NCBI GenBank assembly: GCA_960531495.1
Contig: OY482852.1
Coordinates: forward strand, 27,405,621 to 27,469,620
Reading direction: 5' to 3'
Origin: Zeus faber
Taxonomy: Eukaryota; Chordata; Actinopteri; Zeiformes; Zeidae
DNA length: 64,000 nt
This document shows positions 36,213 through 46,312 of the stretch, piece after piece. Both the position numbers and the translations under genes were made by a program. The notes below the pieces were generated by a model, which saw only the letters and a program-made list of their open reading frames with translations, made no database searches and had not been told where the DNA came from. Within the stretch, counting starts at the first letter, position 1; each line of letters opens with the position of its first letter.

Positions 36213-38407
36213 GGGGGGGGGGTTGGTGTAGGGTAATAAATGTGCACCGTGTAGCCAGCGACACGCACATGTGTTGCGTTAAGAAGATCAAATGTGCATC
36301 TGTTTTGGGCATCAAAGTTGCTGGTCCATCAGGTTCTCACCTGATGTTGGAATTTTTGGTGATGGTCTTTATAAAACCGTTCTTTGGTTATAACTGGATA
36401 GAGAAATATAAGGATATTAATGGTGCTTAAACAGTGATTGCTTAAAACAAACAGATTCTTGCCTTTAAGCTGAATCAGCCTTCCGGTCATGTATGTCAAG
36501 TGTTGATCTGGTAATGACAGCTGAGATGACACGGCAGTGTACTAATGTAAGGTTGAAATCACACATTGCACGACTGTTTATGACCCATCATTAGCCAAGT
36601 GTTGAACAATATAACAATGTTCACGCAAGTCGTAGTCGTTTTGTCACGACGATCAACAGTCCTTATCAGGAGATGTCATATAGAAAGTATCAGCAACTGC
36701 GTAAAGGAGACCTCTAGTCAATATTTCATCTTGCGTGCTTCAATTTTTCTCCAAACAACACTAAATATGGGTGTGGCATTTGCAACCCCATTGAGTTTCT
36801 CACCAACGCTAGGCTCCTAGCTAGAATGTAGAGACAAAATGAACATGGCCATCAGTTTGGAGGCAGAGGATTATTAATATCGATTTTTAGTAGTGTGGAA
36901 TTGGTGTCAAAAAGCTGTAGTCGCAAGCCGCAAGTACCGTTTTAACTTCTTAGTAACTTAACTAAGTTAATCTTGAAGAGTGGACCATGGAAAAACTGAC
37001 CCAAAATAAATAATAAATCTTGGCGGTGACCTACAGAGAGAGTTAACAAAAACAGGAAATGGACGCAGTTGAGGGGAGAGGGGAGCGACCAATGATGCTA
37101 CACCTGGTGTGTGGCGTCTTTGGTCATCCAGAAAACTGCCAGCCAACACCAGACGCCGGTCTTCTATGAAGGCTGATGGAGGTTGTTTATCGACACGTCA
37201 CTGCTGACAAGGTCTACCAGAACTAGATAATAATGCTGGGATGAGATAAACACGCTGGCATATGGGAAACATTAACCAATGATTAAGGGGACTCAATGAT
37301 TGACGACGTTCATCAAAGGACACATGGAGGACCTTGTTTTAATTGTGTTATGTGAGAATGAACACTGACAATCCATGTTGTGTTTTCAAACCTGGGGTTG
37401 AGGCGCAATGGAAAGTATGCTCTCTGTTATATGTATAGCCCTTTAAAACCCCTAGACTTTGTTATTCTATTTGGTCTTTGCAAACCGACTCAGTAAAACT
37501 TCCATCACTTCCCCGGCACCAATTCCTTCTTAGTGAGTAAATGGCTGCTGTCAGACTCTTCGGGTCAGATTCTTTATTGCTTTGAAAAAAAACAACAACA
37601 ACTGAGCAGGCAAATGCAGACTGCATGGACCGACAAATTCCCACTACTGACCCACAGTCAGTGGCGGGAAGTTATGTGCAGTGCCTCTGCAGTTTTATTA
37701 TCTGCAGTCCTTGAGAGACTTGACGAGACCGGAGGTTTTTGCATGCTTGTTTTACATGAGGGGGGAGAGTGATACATATGTATGGTCAGCCTCTATTATC
37801 TGCAATGAGTCACGTGCAATGGGTCACCTGCACAACTAGTGCTGCGTTTGTCAAACTTCTTCTACCTTTGGAACTGCAGGTATTTGTTTGGTTTTGTTTA
37901 CACGGGCGCTGGTGCCCCGCAGCTACAAAGAGCTGGTTTTAAAATCTCATCTCTGGTATTAGTCTGTGTGGAGTTCTGTCTGCATATTCTCCCCATGTTT
38001 GGGTGAATCCCGCCCCCTGAGTAGCTATTTGAAGACCTTACAGTAAATCCCCACTATGTGTGAGAGAAATGTGTTTCGGGGTCAGGTGGCCTTGCACCCA
38101 TGGGCAGCTGGGAGGATTTAGGCTCTTGTTTCCGGATTGATAAAATGGATGGTTGAATATAGTGAGGTTCAATATCAAAGTTCCAGAATTGTTGTGCCAA
38201 TCAGAACTCTACAAGAAATATATTTTCTATTCGGTAATGTCATGAGATAGATAGACAGAAAATAATGTAACATTACCTACAGCCCATTTAATTAATCATT
38301 AGGTACCAATGTGTTTCAGAACATTCATCAATATGGAACATTCATCAATATGGAATGTTCTGACTAAGCCTCTTTTCTGAAATTCTCTTTGTCTCCACCC
38401 TATTCTG
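34970..38407. other. Region upstream of entpd3, no gene recognised
   Basis: AT-rich intergenic or 5' intronic DNA. Contains a (TA)n stretch near 35,865-35,902 and the (GT)n(G)n tract at 36,161. No coding exon or classified transposon was identified. Confidence 0.55.
36161..36222. repeat. Compound (GT)25(G)12 tract
   Basis: GT repeat passing directly into a run of about 12 G. A similar compound tract lies at 60,392. Confidence 0.95.
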
Positions 38408-38418
38408 AGCAATAGAAA

Positions 38419-38553
38419 ATGTCTTCAAAGCGGAGAACAGCGTCCAAGTGTCGTACATTGTCGATCGCAATTCTTTTCCTGGCCAGCGTTGCTGCACTCA
38501 TCACTATTGTGGTCATCCAGGGCAAATGGAAGACTGAGCAATACACCACTGAG
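38419..38553 (+). CDS. entpd3: entpd3 coding exon 1 (N-terminal membrane anchor)
   Basis: Residues 1-45: MSSKRRTASKCRTLSIAILF, hydrophobic to VVIQG, then KWKTEQYTTE. Basic residues before the hydrophobic stretch fit the short cytoplasmic tail of NTPDases. Donor GAG|gtgagc. The exon probably begins a few bases upstream after ctattctgag. Confidence 0.9.
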
Positions 38554-41500
38554 GTGAGCATTTAAAGACGCACACACACAAACTAAAACAGGGACAGAAA
38601 ATGCACTTATATCCTACTCTTAAGTAGAGGTAGAAATACTGTGAGACAACAGAAATCCAGTAAAAGTCTGCCGCACAACCTTTTACTCAAGTATAAGTAA
38701 TAATGTGCTCAATAAATAAATGGCACTATAATTGTTGATTGCTAAGATTTGGTTGTCCCCATGGTGAGAAGATTCGTTTCTTGGCTCTAAAGCCTTTTGA
38801 ATAAAACACCTGCATGGCTTAATTTTGTCCTGACAACCAGTGATTCCAGTTAAAAAAATCAGATTATATTTATTACAATTCAGTCATGATAGTGAGTCAA
38901 GTCAAACCCCAAAGCACAATCACATGACCTTCTATTCTTCCAAACCCCTGTGGAATTTAGGGGTCCAGAGATGTCTCACTTAACCTCTTACTGTCTTACT
39001 ATTTTGCCATTTCTCATCTGTCCATCAGTCTGTCTCCTTCCCCCCAAACCGTCACGACATGCTGGTTTTCCCTACAGTATGGCATAGTTATAGACTCGGG
39101 GTCATCGCGCTCTAACGTCTACCTGTACCAGTGGCCGGGAGAGAAGGAGAACGAAACGGGGGTTGTGAGCGAGTTGCTGAACCTTCGAGTCGAAGGTGAG
39201 CTCCAGATGCTGAACTAAATGAAAGACTAGACAAGGCCTGCCATTATTTCACTTCACTGTCACATGACTGAATTCTGGCAACGTTTTCTGCCACATAATT
39301 ACATGCTGGCAGTTGCTTTGGGTGGCGTTTCCAGCCAGTAATGTTACATTTGGTTTCGAGATAGCTATCCTGCTTTTTGCTCAACAGGTTTGACTGAACA
39401 CATTTGTGACGCATAAATAATTGTATTAACTCCATGCACCATGGTAGCTTCAAGATATTTGAAAGCATGCGTGTGACTTTACCATAATTCTGCCAAACAC
39501 TACTCGACTACAACTTATCTAGTGGAAGCATAACATATTTCAAGTTTGCAGTCACAAGAAACATGGAAAAATCAAATATTGTTGGCTTCTTTCTACATTT
39601 TTTTCTACATTTTCTATTTTGCAGTAGTTAACCTTAAAGGCTTACAGACTCCAAACCCTACAGACTAACTATCTTAGGGCTCCATTTTCCAGGGAAATTC
39701 ATATTTGTTTTCCTTTTTTTACATTTCTATTTCAACTCTTTATTGATGAGTGGTAGAAGTAGAAGAAGAGTGTTAAAAAAAAAAGCTTCCCAGACTATTT
39801 AATATAATGCTTTTACTGCGGTAACTTGTTAACTGATTTCAGCTTGGCCTCGCATCCACAGGTATTCCTATATCCGATATGAAAGTCGACCCCAAGAAAG
39901 ACGAAGCATGTTGGAAAGGCTTCAAGAAAAGCATGGATATGATCAAGACACTCATCCCAGTCGAAAAACACAAAAGGACACCAATCTTTCTTGGGGCTAC
40001 CGCTGGCATGAGGCTGCTACAGTAACATATTTTCCAATTAATATAGTATATAGTATATCACTCAATAGTTTTCGCTGGTGATACATTTGAAAAAAAACAA
40101 AACAAGAATAAATGCTTTAAAATAATGTGTATTAACCTGCAATTATCAAGATATTGAAAATACCCCCAAATTACTTCTGAATTGCTTTTTAATCTATCCC
40201 CAATATCCACCATTTTTTCTCCTAATAATTCTAATTATTCATTATTCTGTCACCCCCCAAGTAAAACAAATGAGCAGCGGTCCAATGAGATCTTGAAGAG
40301 CCTCAACGAGTACATGAAGTCCCTACCCTTCATGTTCCAGAACGTTTCCATCATCACCGGGCAGGAAGAAGGGCTCTATGGATGGATCACCGTCAACTAC
40401 CTCATGGGTAACTTTGTGGAGGTAAACGGGAAGTCACGGTACTTCAGTTCTCTACCCACAAGAAACATAATGTATATTGTGCATGTTCCGATAAGCTACC
40501 TGAATGAACAGCTTCCTTCCACATTTGCAGAAAAACCTATGGAACACCTTTATGCGCCCTAACGGAGGGAGGACGGTGGGCTCCATGGACCTGGGCGGAG
40601 CGTCCACCCAGATCGCCTTTGCTCTCGATGAAGAAGCAAGGGGTCCGAACTATGTGCAGGTCAAACTGTACGGCTACCATTACAACATATACAGTCACAG
40701 CTACCTCTGCTACGGGAAGAATGAGGTGGAGAAGAGAATTCTGGAGAAAGTAGTCCAGGTATGTGGGGCGGGGGGGGGGGCAAAAGGAGTAGTTTGTTCA
40801 TTTTGTTTTGTTAGTGACTCGATAGCTGAAGCCAGGTACATATTGCCCTCGATTCACGAACGAAAAGACACCAAACAAGCTCCTGGAATTTCGATTCAGT
40901 GAGTGAGTGAGAGAATCTTCAACCAGCACATCAAAAATGATTACTTAGGACTACATTAGTGTGAAAAAAAAGGCGTAATTGAATGTGACTGATATTCACT
41001 TTGCATTCCACCACAAGAAAATATTTTGGCGGAAGGAAATTAGTTTTCGTGATTTGCACACAAATCATTTTGAAGAAAATGAGGCTAAACTATTTTTGAG
41101 ATCCACACTTTGCATTCTTCCACCTATTCAATCATTTTGAGAGAATTAAAAGTTTATTTTTTGCAAGAATTACGCATCCAACAAAGCTGAGGTTCATTGT
41201 TCACCTGAAGTCCACCACCACTTTTAATGATTGACTTGTCAAGAAGAGTTAAACATTTTATCACGAGTATACTGCACTTTTAAATGATTTGAGCTTAAGT
41301 ATAATTGAACATGGTTCTAAGTGTAACAGCTTAAGTGAGTGTAAGAAAGTATAGATCCAAAACACATAACGAAGAATCGAGTCAAAAGAAAAATGTTTCA
41401 TTTTGAGTTCAAAGCTCAAGCAAGTAGTTTCAATGTACTGTATATGGTTCATTTAGAACAAAACAAAGGCTGTACCACTTACAGTAAGGTAAGGTAAGGT

Positions 41501-44500
41501 TGCAGGCACAGTTGAAAGACAGTGTTTTCATAAATGGTGGTGTCATAGTCTTTGTGTGGCCAATAACCAATAAGCAATGGTTATTGTTTTATAGCAAATA
41601 CTACAACAGAAAGTTAAATTTCTTCCAAAGATGACTTAAGTACTTGTAGCATAATACATGTTCCCAGTTCCTACGTATGTTTTTTTGTTGATGTGACTGC
41701 ACACGCACTTGATTGTTTTTTTACATTGAGTAAGCTTGGATCCATTATCGCCTGGTTAAGAGCCCCTCAGTAAGTGTCCATGTATGGTTGGTCTCTGCAG
41801 CTTCTCAGCTGCAGAGACCAACCATACATGGATGCATTATGACGACAGGAGCATCGATCAGAGGGTCAATGTCATAGAGACAGTCTGGGCTGAAAAGTGC
41901 ATTATTTCTGATAGATTTTTAAAACAAATGTGAACTTGAAGCTGAGTTGTTGTTAAAGGGAGTCATACAATTTAATGGGGGTAAAATATTGCTTAATAAG
42001 CAGCGCTTCTTAAGTGCTCGAGCACAGGCCTGTAGAGGAGCCCCGGTCTCTGCTATAAATCTAGTCATTTAAGACGTGATTATGTTTTTTCTTCGCCAAT
42101 CCCCGAACACTGGCAGGAATCCTCCAACCTGACCTACGTCAACAACCCCTGCTACGCGGAAGGTTTCAATATGACCATCAACGCTTCGTTCATTTACGAC
42201 ACAGCCTGCACCGGGATGCCGGTGAACTACAACCCCAACCAGCAGATCTTCATGGTGGGGGACCCTAGCTCAGAAAAGTGCCGGGCCATAGTCAGGTCCC
42301 TCTTTGACTTCCAGTCGACCGCGGGAAAACACAGTTCTTTCGATGGAGTTGAGCAGCCACCCGTCACTGGGGACTTTATGGTACGTGACCCATGGGGAAA
42401 CAGATTTAATTGGGGTGATTTGGAATGTAACGCACACACACTTATGCACAGAATAGAACCTACTGTATAACTAGAGCTAATTTTTATCATTTTTTTTTTC
42501 GCTCTAGGCCTACGCCGGGTTCTTCTACACCGCCAGGGCCCTGCTGCTAAACGTCTCCTCAGAGCTGGATGTATTCAACGCCACCACGAGGGAATTCTGC
42601 CACACTCACTGGACAGTGGTGAGTTTCTAAAGGAAGTGGAACAGATTTTTTGGGGGATGGGAGAGTGTGGCAGTTTTTGCCTACCACGCGGTAGGTCATA
42701 GGTTGATTTTTTTATGCACGATTTCAGAGTTGTGGTTCTGTAACGGCTGAATAAACTACAATTTGGGATTTAAAACCAGAAGCACAGCATTCTCTTCTCT
42801 GTAGAGACACTGTGAAACGCTTTGCTTCCAAGAATTGTCAGCCCCTTGAGGCAATTTGTCCATATTCTCTCTGGCGCTGCGCTCACTGATTGCTCCGAAA
42901 TTTGTGCATAAAAATTCACACACCCCGCGAAGGAAGGGAAACATTTACTGAAAATTCAGAGGACATTTTGTGAAATTTACTGTATTTGGAAATTTAAGGA
43001 CATCATATTGCAATACTCCTTCAGCTGTCAGTACCCTGTAGATTGAGAATATGTTTTCACGTCTGTAGGCAATAAATAACTGGACATGAGCACCGGATAT
43101 TAAAGTAGTATAATATTGGTTACAGTAATTCCCTTAAAAGTATATATATTTATATTTTATCTGTTTGTGTGTCTTGTTTAGCTTCAGGTGGAAAGACCCT
43201 TGATTTCCAAAAGGTTCCTGAAGACGTACTGCTACTCGGCTCACTACGTCTTTACGCTGCTCACTGAGGGATACAAGTTCGACGAAGAATCCTGGAAAAA
43301 CATAAAATTTCAAAAAGAAGTAAGAACGCAGAGGAAAATTTGCCGTTGCCAAATTCACAACAAATGAAATTAATTTGAAAGTTTCACATACGAGTTTCGA
43401 GTTCAACCTAGATGAGTTGACCGGTAGCAAAGCAGCTTTTGCCCCGTTGATCTTTCAAGGGTCAGATCGCCAATGAAAAACAGAGCTAGTGAACATATTG
43501 GCTGTGTCGAGGCACCGTACCATCCAACATGGTGTGCTTTGCATTGAGATATGAGGCAGAAGTAAATCACGTAGTAAGAGAAGATAAAACTGAATTAATC
43601 CCCAGTAGCAAATTCAGTTGTTGCCGCAGCAAAAACAGTGGAAGTAATGAAACGGAAAAGGTGTAAGTAATAAATATAATGTAATATGTAGACGAAAGTA
43701 AGTTACGGCAGATAGTATATAGACTAGAGTAAGCAAGCATGGGTAGCGTATAAACTAAAGTAAGTAAATGCAGGTAGTATATAGACTAAAGTTAGTAACG
43801 ACCGATACAGTGAGTAAGCACGGGTAGTATATAGATGAAAGTAAGTAAGGATGGGTACTGAATATACTAATGTAAGTTAGTAAGTACAGGTAGTATATAG
43901 ACTACAGTGAGTGAGAGTAGTATGTAGACCGAAGTAATTAATTACAGCTAGTGTCTCGATTAAAGTAAGTGTGGGCAGTATATAGACTGAAGTAAGTAAC
44001 AACGAGAAGTGTCTAGACTAAAGTAACTATGGATAGTATTAGACCCAAGAAAGCTGGAGTAAATAAGTAAGATTGACATAGTTGAGAAGCGCATACAGTA
44101 TGTAGCGCGTGGTTCGTAGAAAGCCATTTTGGACGCATTAAGACCTTTTGTGGCCTCATTACCTCCTCTGGGATTCTCATTTTCACCACTCAAATTATTT
44201 ATTACCCTTGAAATCCATTACGTTGCCAGATGAGACACGATTCTCTCACAATCATCATCTGTAGGAAGAAGAGAGGAAGAGGGAGAAAAAAAAGTGGCGT
44301 CAAAGACTACAAGTGGAGCAATTATTCCTCCTCTGCGCTGCCCTGGGGATATGGAACCTCTTCTACAATGGAATTCCCTCAGGAGGGAGAGATTCCTCGT
44401 CTGTGAGATCCCCCCCATATGTCACACAACAAGAGAATGCTGTGGTGCCCTTAAACAAAAAAAAAAAAAAAAAAGGCGTGCGAGTCAGTGTTTCCACAGA

Positions 44501-46312
44501 GATTTCGCACGGATTTTGTGCGCTTGATTGCTGTAAAACAGAGCCTTCCCTCCAGAATGGGTGAGGTCCCTGGTTCCCCAAAACTGTGTACAAGAAATTG
44601 ACTGTGCTGATAGTACTGGTTCATGTCTTGCAAAGACATGTCACGCCAAAGACAGATTTGGTATTTTTACTACAAAGCTAATAGGCCGGTCTGAGTCAGG
44701 GGCCCCATGCAAGCTGGGGGGGATGTTCTGAGTAAGTTGGGAGACGCTCCGCAGGAATGTAAGTAAAGGGGGGAGTGGGGGGAGGACAAGGACATATTAT
44801 TATTATATATTTTTTAATAAAATAGTTTTCAGTTATTTTTTAATTCTGGGATGAAGCGGGGTCAGTTTGGTGGGTGGCAGTCAGAGCATTTGGTGGGGCA
44901 TTGCCCCCCTTGTGCCCATGCCTAGAACCAGCCTGAGAGTGGCCAGTTTCCATGTAAGCTTGTGTGATGTCGTGGATGTCGAGGCTTTTGCATAGTAGCC
45001 CCGCTGTGAGAAACAAACAGCTGACTTGTGTTCCCCATTGCTGCTGTGCACCAGACATATGTATCCAGAGCACGAATAGGGCATAAGCAATGGAGGCTTT
45101 GCCTTCCTTGTTAGTGTGCAGAGGCTGGTAGAAAGAGCGTGATATCCCTTGAAGGATAGGAGCTCCTGATCTCTCGGTGACCTGTTCTTCGGTATAAAAG
45201 CCGGGTTAGGTTTCCACGTAGCTTTCCTCGGCATTCGTCATCAAACAGCTAGGATGCACAGACAGCTCGACCAGCTCCCCCAAATGTTTTGCAGATGTCG
45301 GCACAAGCAGAAGCGCCGTTTTGACAGATAGCTGTCTCAAAGGGATAGTGTCAATCGGTTCAAAGCGCTCACCTGTGAGACAGCGCTGCACCAATGCCAA
45401 GTCCCATTTGGGGGTGAGGGAGCATGACGGAGGTCGGATACATCCAGGTCCCTGGAGGAAGTGTTTAATCAGAGCATGGCTAAACGCCGCTTTCTCACCA
45501 AAACCCTCATGAACTGGCAAAACTGGCCCTGTTCCCATGATGCACTTTAATACATTTCTGTATTTGTTCTTTTTTGATCCAGCAGTTTGACTGTTTGATT
45601 TTTACTTTGCAGAGATGTCCTGAACAGACCAGGCCAAACATTTCTTATTTTTTTCCTTTCCTTTTATACCTTTTCAGCTCCTCCCCTAATTAAACCAAAC
45701 AATCAAAATTTTCCCTGCCACAGTTTTATATTATATTTTATTTTATTATATTATATTATATTATATTATATCTGCTATATACATTCATAGAGATAAATAT
45801 ACATGTGTACATGTATATAATTTGTACATGTGTACATGTATATATTTTTAAACATCTATATTTTTACATAATCACCTTAGACATCCATTAATGTGCATTT
45901 GTCGCTACATTATTACAATTATTTTCTCTCTTCATCATGTTGAGTGAACTGGAATGACAATTTTGCGGTTGTAGACTTATCTTTCATATAAATCAATTAT
46001 TTTCTGGACCTCATGTTGTGAAATCTACTATAACGATTGCTTTATTCTCTTTTGGTTCCTAAACATCCCCCGGGGGATTAATAAAGTGTTTCCATACCTT
46101 ATCCTATCTCATCTCTGCACAAGGTGAAAGACACCAGCATTGGGTGGAGTCTGGGCTACATGCTGAGCATGTCCAACATGATCCCGTCTGAAGCCAAAGA
46201 GATCCTCCCCATGTCCAACCCGCTCTTCGCTGGCCTCATCTTCCTCTTCTCGGCCCTAGCTATCGTAACTTTTGTCTTCCTCTTCATCATCCTCATCCGC
46301 ACTTGCTACTGA
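38419..46312 (+). CDS. entpd3: Ectonucleoside triphosphate diphosphohydrolase 3 (NTPDase3), 9 coding exons
   Basis: Cell-surface enzyme that hydrolyses extracellular ATP/ADP (GDA1/CD39 family). Exons 38419-38553, 39078-39195, 39862-40021, 40262-40421, 40531-40758, 42117-42380, 42508-42618, 43182-43319 and 46124-46312 sum to 1503 nt, 500 residues plus TGA (human ENTPD3 is 529), all GT-AG and in phase. Membrane segments lie at about 14-36 and 472-495. Apyrase regions: ACR1 IDSGSSRSNVYLY (50-62), ACR2 GATAGMRLL (129-137), ACR3 ITGQEEGLYGWITVNY (169-184) with the catalytic Glu in QEE, ACR4 MDLGGASTQIAF (210-221), ACR5 YAGFFY (357-362). Several N-glycosylation sequons are present. Assignment to ENTPD3 rests on NYLMGNFVEKNLW, YNPN and IGWSLGYMLS; ENTPD1/8 fit less well. 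The gene ends tail to tail with rbms3. Confidence 0.94.
38554..39077 (+). other. entpd3 intron 1
   Basis: 0.5 kb, no recognised element. Confidence 0.85.
39078..39195 (+). CDS. entpd3: entpd3 coding exon 2 (ACR1)
   Basis: YGIVIDSGSSRSNVYLYQWP then GEKENETGVVSELLNLRVE, plus one base of Gly85. Carries the phosphate-binding DSGSS loop. Acceptor ttccctacag, donor AAG|gtgagc. Human has DAGSS; the Ala-to-Ser change is conservative. Confidence 0.95.
39196..39861 (+). other. entpd3 intron 2
   Basis: AT-rich, nothing recognised. Confidence 0.8.
39862..40021 (+). CDS. entpd3: entpd3 coding exon 3 (ACR2)
   Basis: From GIPISDMKVDPKKDEACW to TPIFLGATAGMRLL and two bases of His138. Acceptor catccacag, donor CTACA|gtaaca, which is a weak donor (gtaaca). 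Confidence 0.93.
40262..40421 (+). CDS. entpd3: entpd3 coding exon 4 (ACR3)
   Basis: Finishes His138, then KTNEQRSNEILKSLNEYMKS and the ACR3 region QEEGLYGWITVNYLMGNFVE. Acceptor caccccccaag, donor GAG|gtaaac. The acceptor lies 240 nt after the previous exon, so intron 3 is short. Confidence 0.93.
40531..40758 (+). CDS. entpd3: entpd3 coding exon 5 (ACR4)
   Basis: 76 codons: KNLWNTFMRPNGGRTVGSMD, LGGASTQIAF, and VKLYGYHYNIYSHSYLCYGK to KVVQ. Acceptor acatttgcag, donor CAG|gtatgt. Only 109 nt of intron precede it. Confidence 0.95.
40759..42116 (+). other. entpd3 intron 5
   Basis: 1.36 kb, AT-rich. Starts with a G run (40,766-40,779). Contains the perfect hairpin at 41,778-41,831; otherwise nothing recognised. 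Confidence 0.75.
41778..41831. repeat. Perfect 25-bp hairpin, 4-nt loop
   Basis: Left arm 41,778-41,802 begins CCATGTATGGTTGGTCTCTG; loop TCTC; right arm 41,807-41,831 is its exact reverse complement, ending CCATACATGG. Confidence 0.97.
42117..42380 (+). CDS. entpd3: entpd3 coding exon 6
   Basis: 88 codons: ESSNLTYVNNPCYAEGFNMT, the Cys-rich disulfide region, YNPNQQIFMVGDPSSEKC, SLFDFQSTAGKHSSFDGVEQ and PPVTGDFM. Acceptor cactggcag, donor ATG|gtacgt. Two N-glycosylation sequons (NLT, NMT) plus NAS. Confidence 0.95.
42508..42618 (+). CDS. entpd3: entpd3 coding exon 7 (ACR5)
   Basis: 37 codons: AYAGFFYTARALLLNVSSEL then DVFNATTREFCHTHWTV. Acceptor ttcgctctag, donor GTG|gtgagt. Confidence 0.95.
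42619..43181 (+). other. entpd3 intron 7
   Basis: 0.56 kb, nothing recognised. Confidence 0.8.
43182..43319 (+). CDS. entpd3: entpd3 coding exon 8
   Basis: 46 codons: LQVERPLISKRFLKTYCYSA, HYVFTLLTEGYKFDEESWKN, IKFQKE. Acceptor tgtcttgtttag, donor GAA|gtaaga. Matches the YCFSANYIYHLF..GYKF block of human ENTPD3. Confidence 0.95.
43583..43700 (-). mobile_element. LINE 3' tail (GGGGATTAATTCAGT), - strand
   Basis: On the - strand the sequence ends GCTACTGGGGATTAATTCAG then TTTTATCTTCTC, the usual fish LINE end in which a GGGGATTAATAAAGT-like motif is followed by a TATC-rich tail. Partner of the + strand tail at 46,060. The upstream extent merges with the minisatellite. Confidence 0.55.
43700..44070. 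repeat. Imperfect minisatellite, ~36-40-bp unit
   Basis: About nine diverged units of the form GGTAGTATATAGACTAAAGT followed by AAGTAAG and a variable spacer. Alternating GTAGTATATAGAC and AAGTAAGTAA blocks are visible throughout. Confidence 0.88.
44071..44839. other. entpd3 intron 8, central-left part
   Basis: Includes an A homopolymer at 44,457-44,474 and a G-rich patch near 44,760-44,790. Possibly the distal remains of the DIRS element, but no motif supports it. Confidence 0.5.
44840..45540 (-). pseudogene. DIRS-type tyrosine recombinase relic
   Basis: On the - strand two overlapping frames (45,538-45,206 and 45,234-44,881) together resemble the YR recombinase of fish DIRS elements: IKHFLQGPGCIRPPSCSLTP, KWDLALVQRCLT, FEPIDTIPLRQLSVKTALLL, TSAKHLGELVELSVHPSCL, then after a frameshift PAFIPKN and a C-terminal HALSTSLCTL...SSNGEHKSAVCFSQRGYYAK block that aligns with the LF-V-CFG region. 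Internal stops, the frameshift and eroded catalytic positions make it inactive. No split direct repeats or RT are seen. Confidence 0.7.
45720..45855. repeat. AT-rich simple repeats
   Basis: TTATA-type tandem at about 45,728-45,770 and TACATGTGTACATGTATATA steps at 45,800-45,848. Confidence 0.8.
45860..46106 (+). mobile_element. LINE 3' end abutting the last entpd3 exon
   Basis: Ends TGGTTCCTAAACATCCCCCG, GGGGATTAATAAAGTGTTTC then CATACCTTATCCTATCTCAT. A GGGGATTAATAAAGT motif followed by a TATC-type tail is a frequent fish LINE terminus. The tail ends about 15 bp before the splice acceptor of entpd3 exon 9. The 5' limit is approximate. Confidence 0.6.
46124..46312 (+). CDS. entpd3: entpd3 coding exon 9 (C-terminal anchor, stop)
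   Basis: VKDTSIGWSLGYMLSMSNMI, PSEAKEILPMSNPLF, then a hydrophobic segment GLIFLFSALAIVTFVFLFI ending RTCY and TGA. The second membrane anchor is typical of NTPDase1-3/8. Acceptor ctctgcacaag. The exon is preceded directly by a LINE tail. Confidence 0.95.
   Translation: MKDTSIGWSLGYMLSMSNMIPSEAKEILPMSNPLFAGLIFLFSALAIVTFVFLFIILIRTCY

Noticed and set aside
41778..41831. Pre-microRNA
   Set aside because: A fully perfect 25-bp stem with a 4-nt loop is too short and too perfect for a typical Drosha/Dicer substrate.
43700..44070. CRISPR-like array
   Set aside because: Units are diverged and the spacers are not of fixed length; it is a eukaryotic minisatellite.
38419..46312. entpd1 or entpd8 instead of entpd3
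   Set aside because: NYLMGNFVEKNLW, YNPN, SLFDF and GWSLGYMLS match the ENTPD3 pattern more closely; a phylogeny would settle it.
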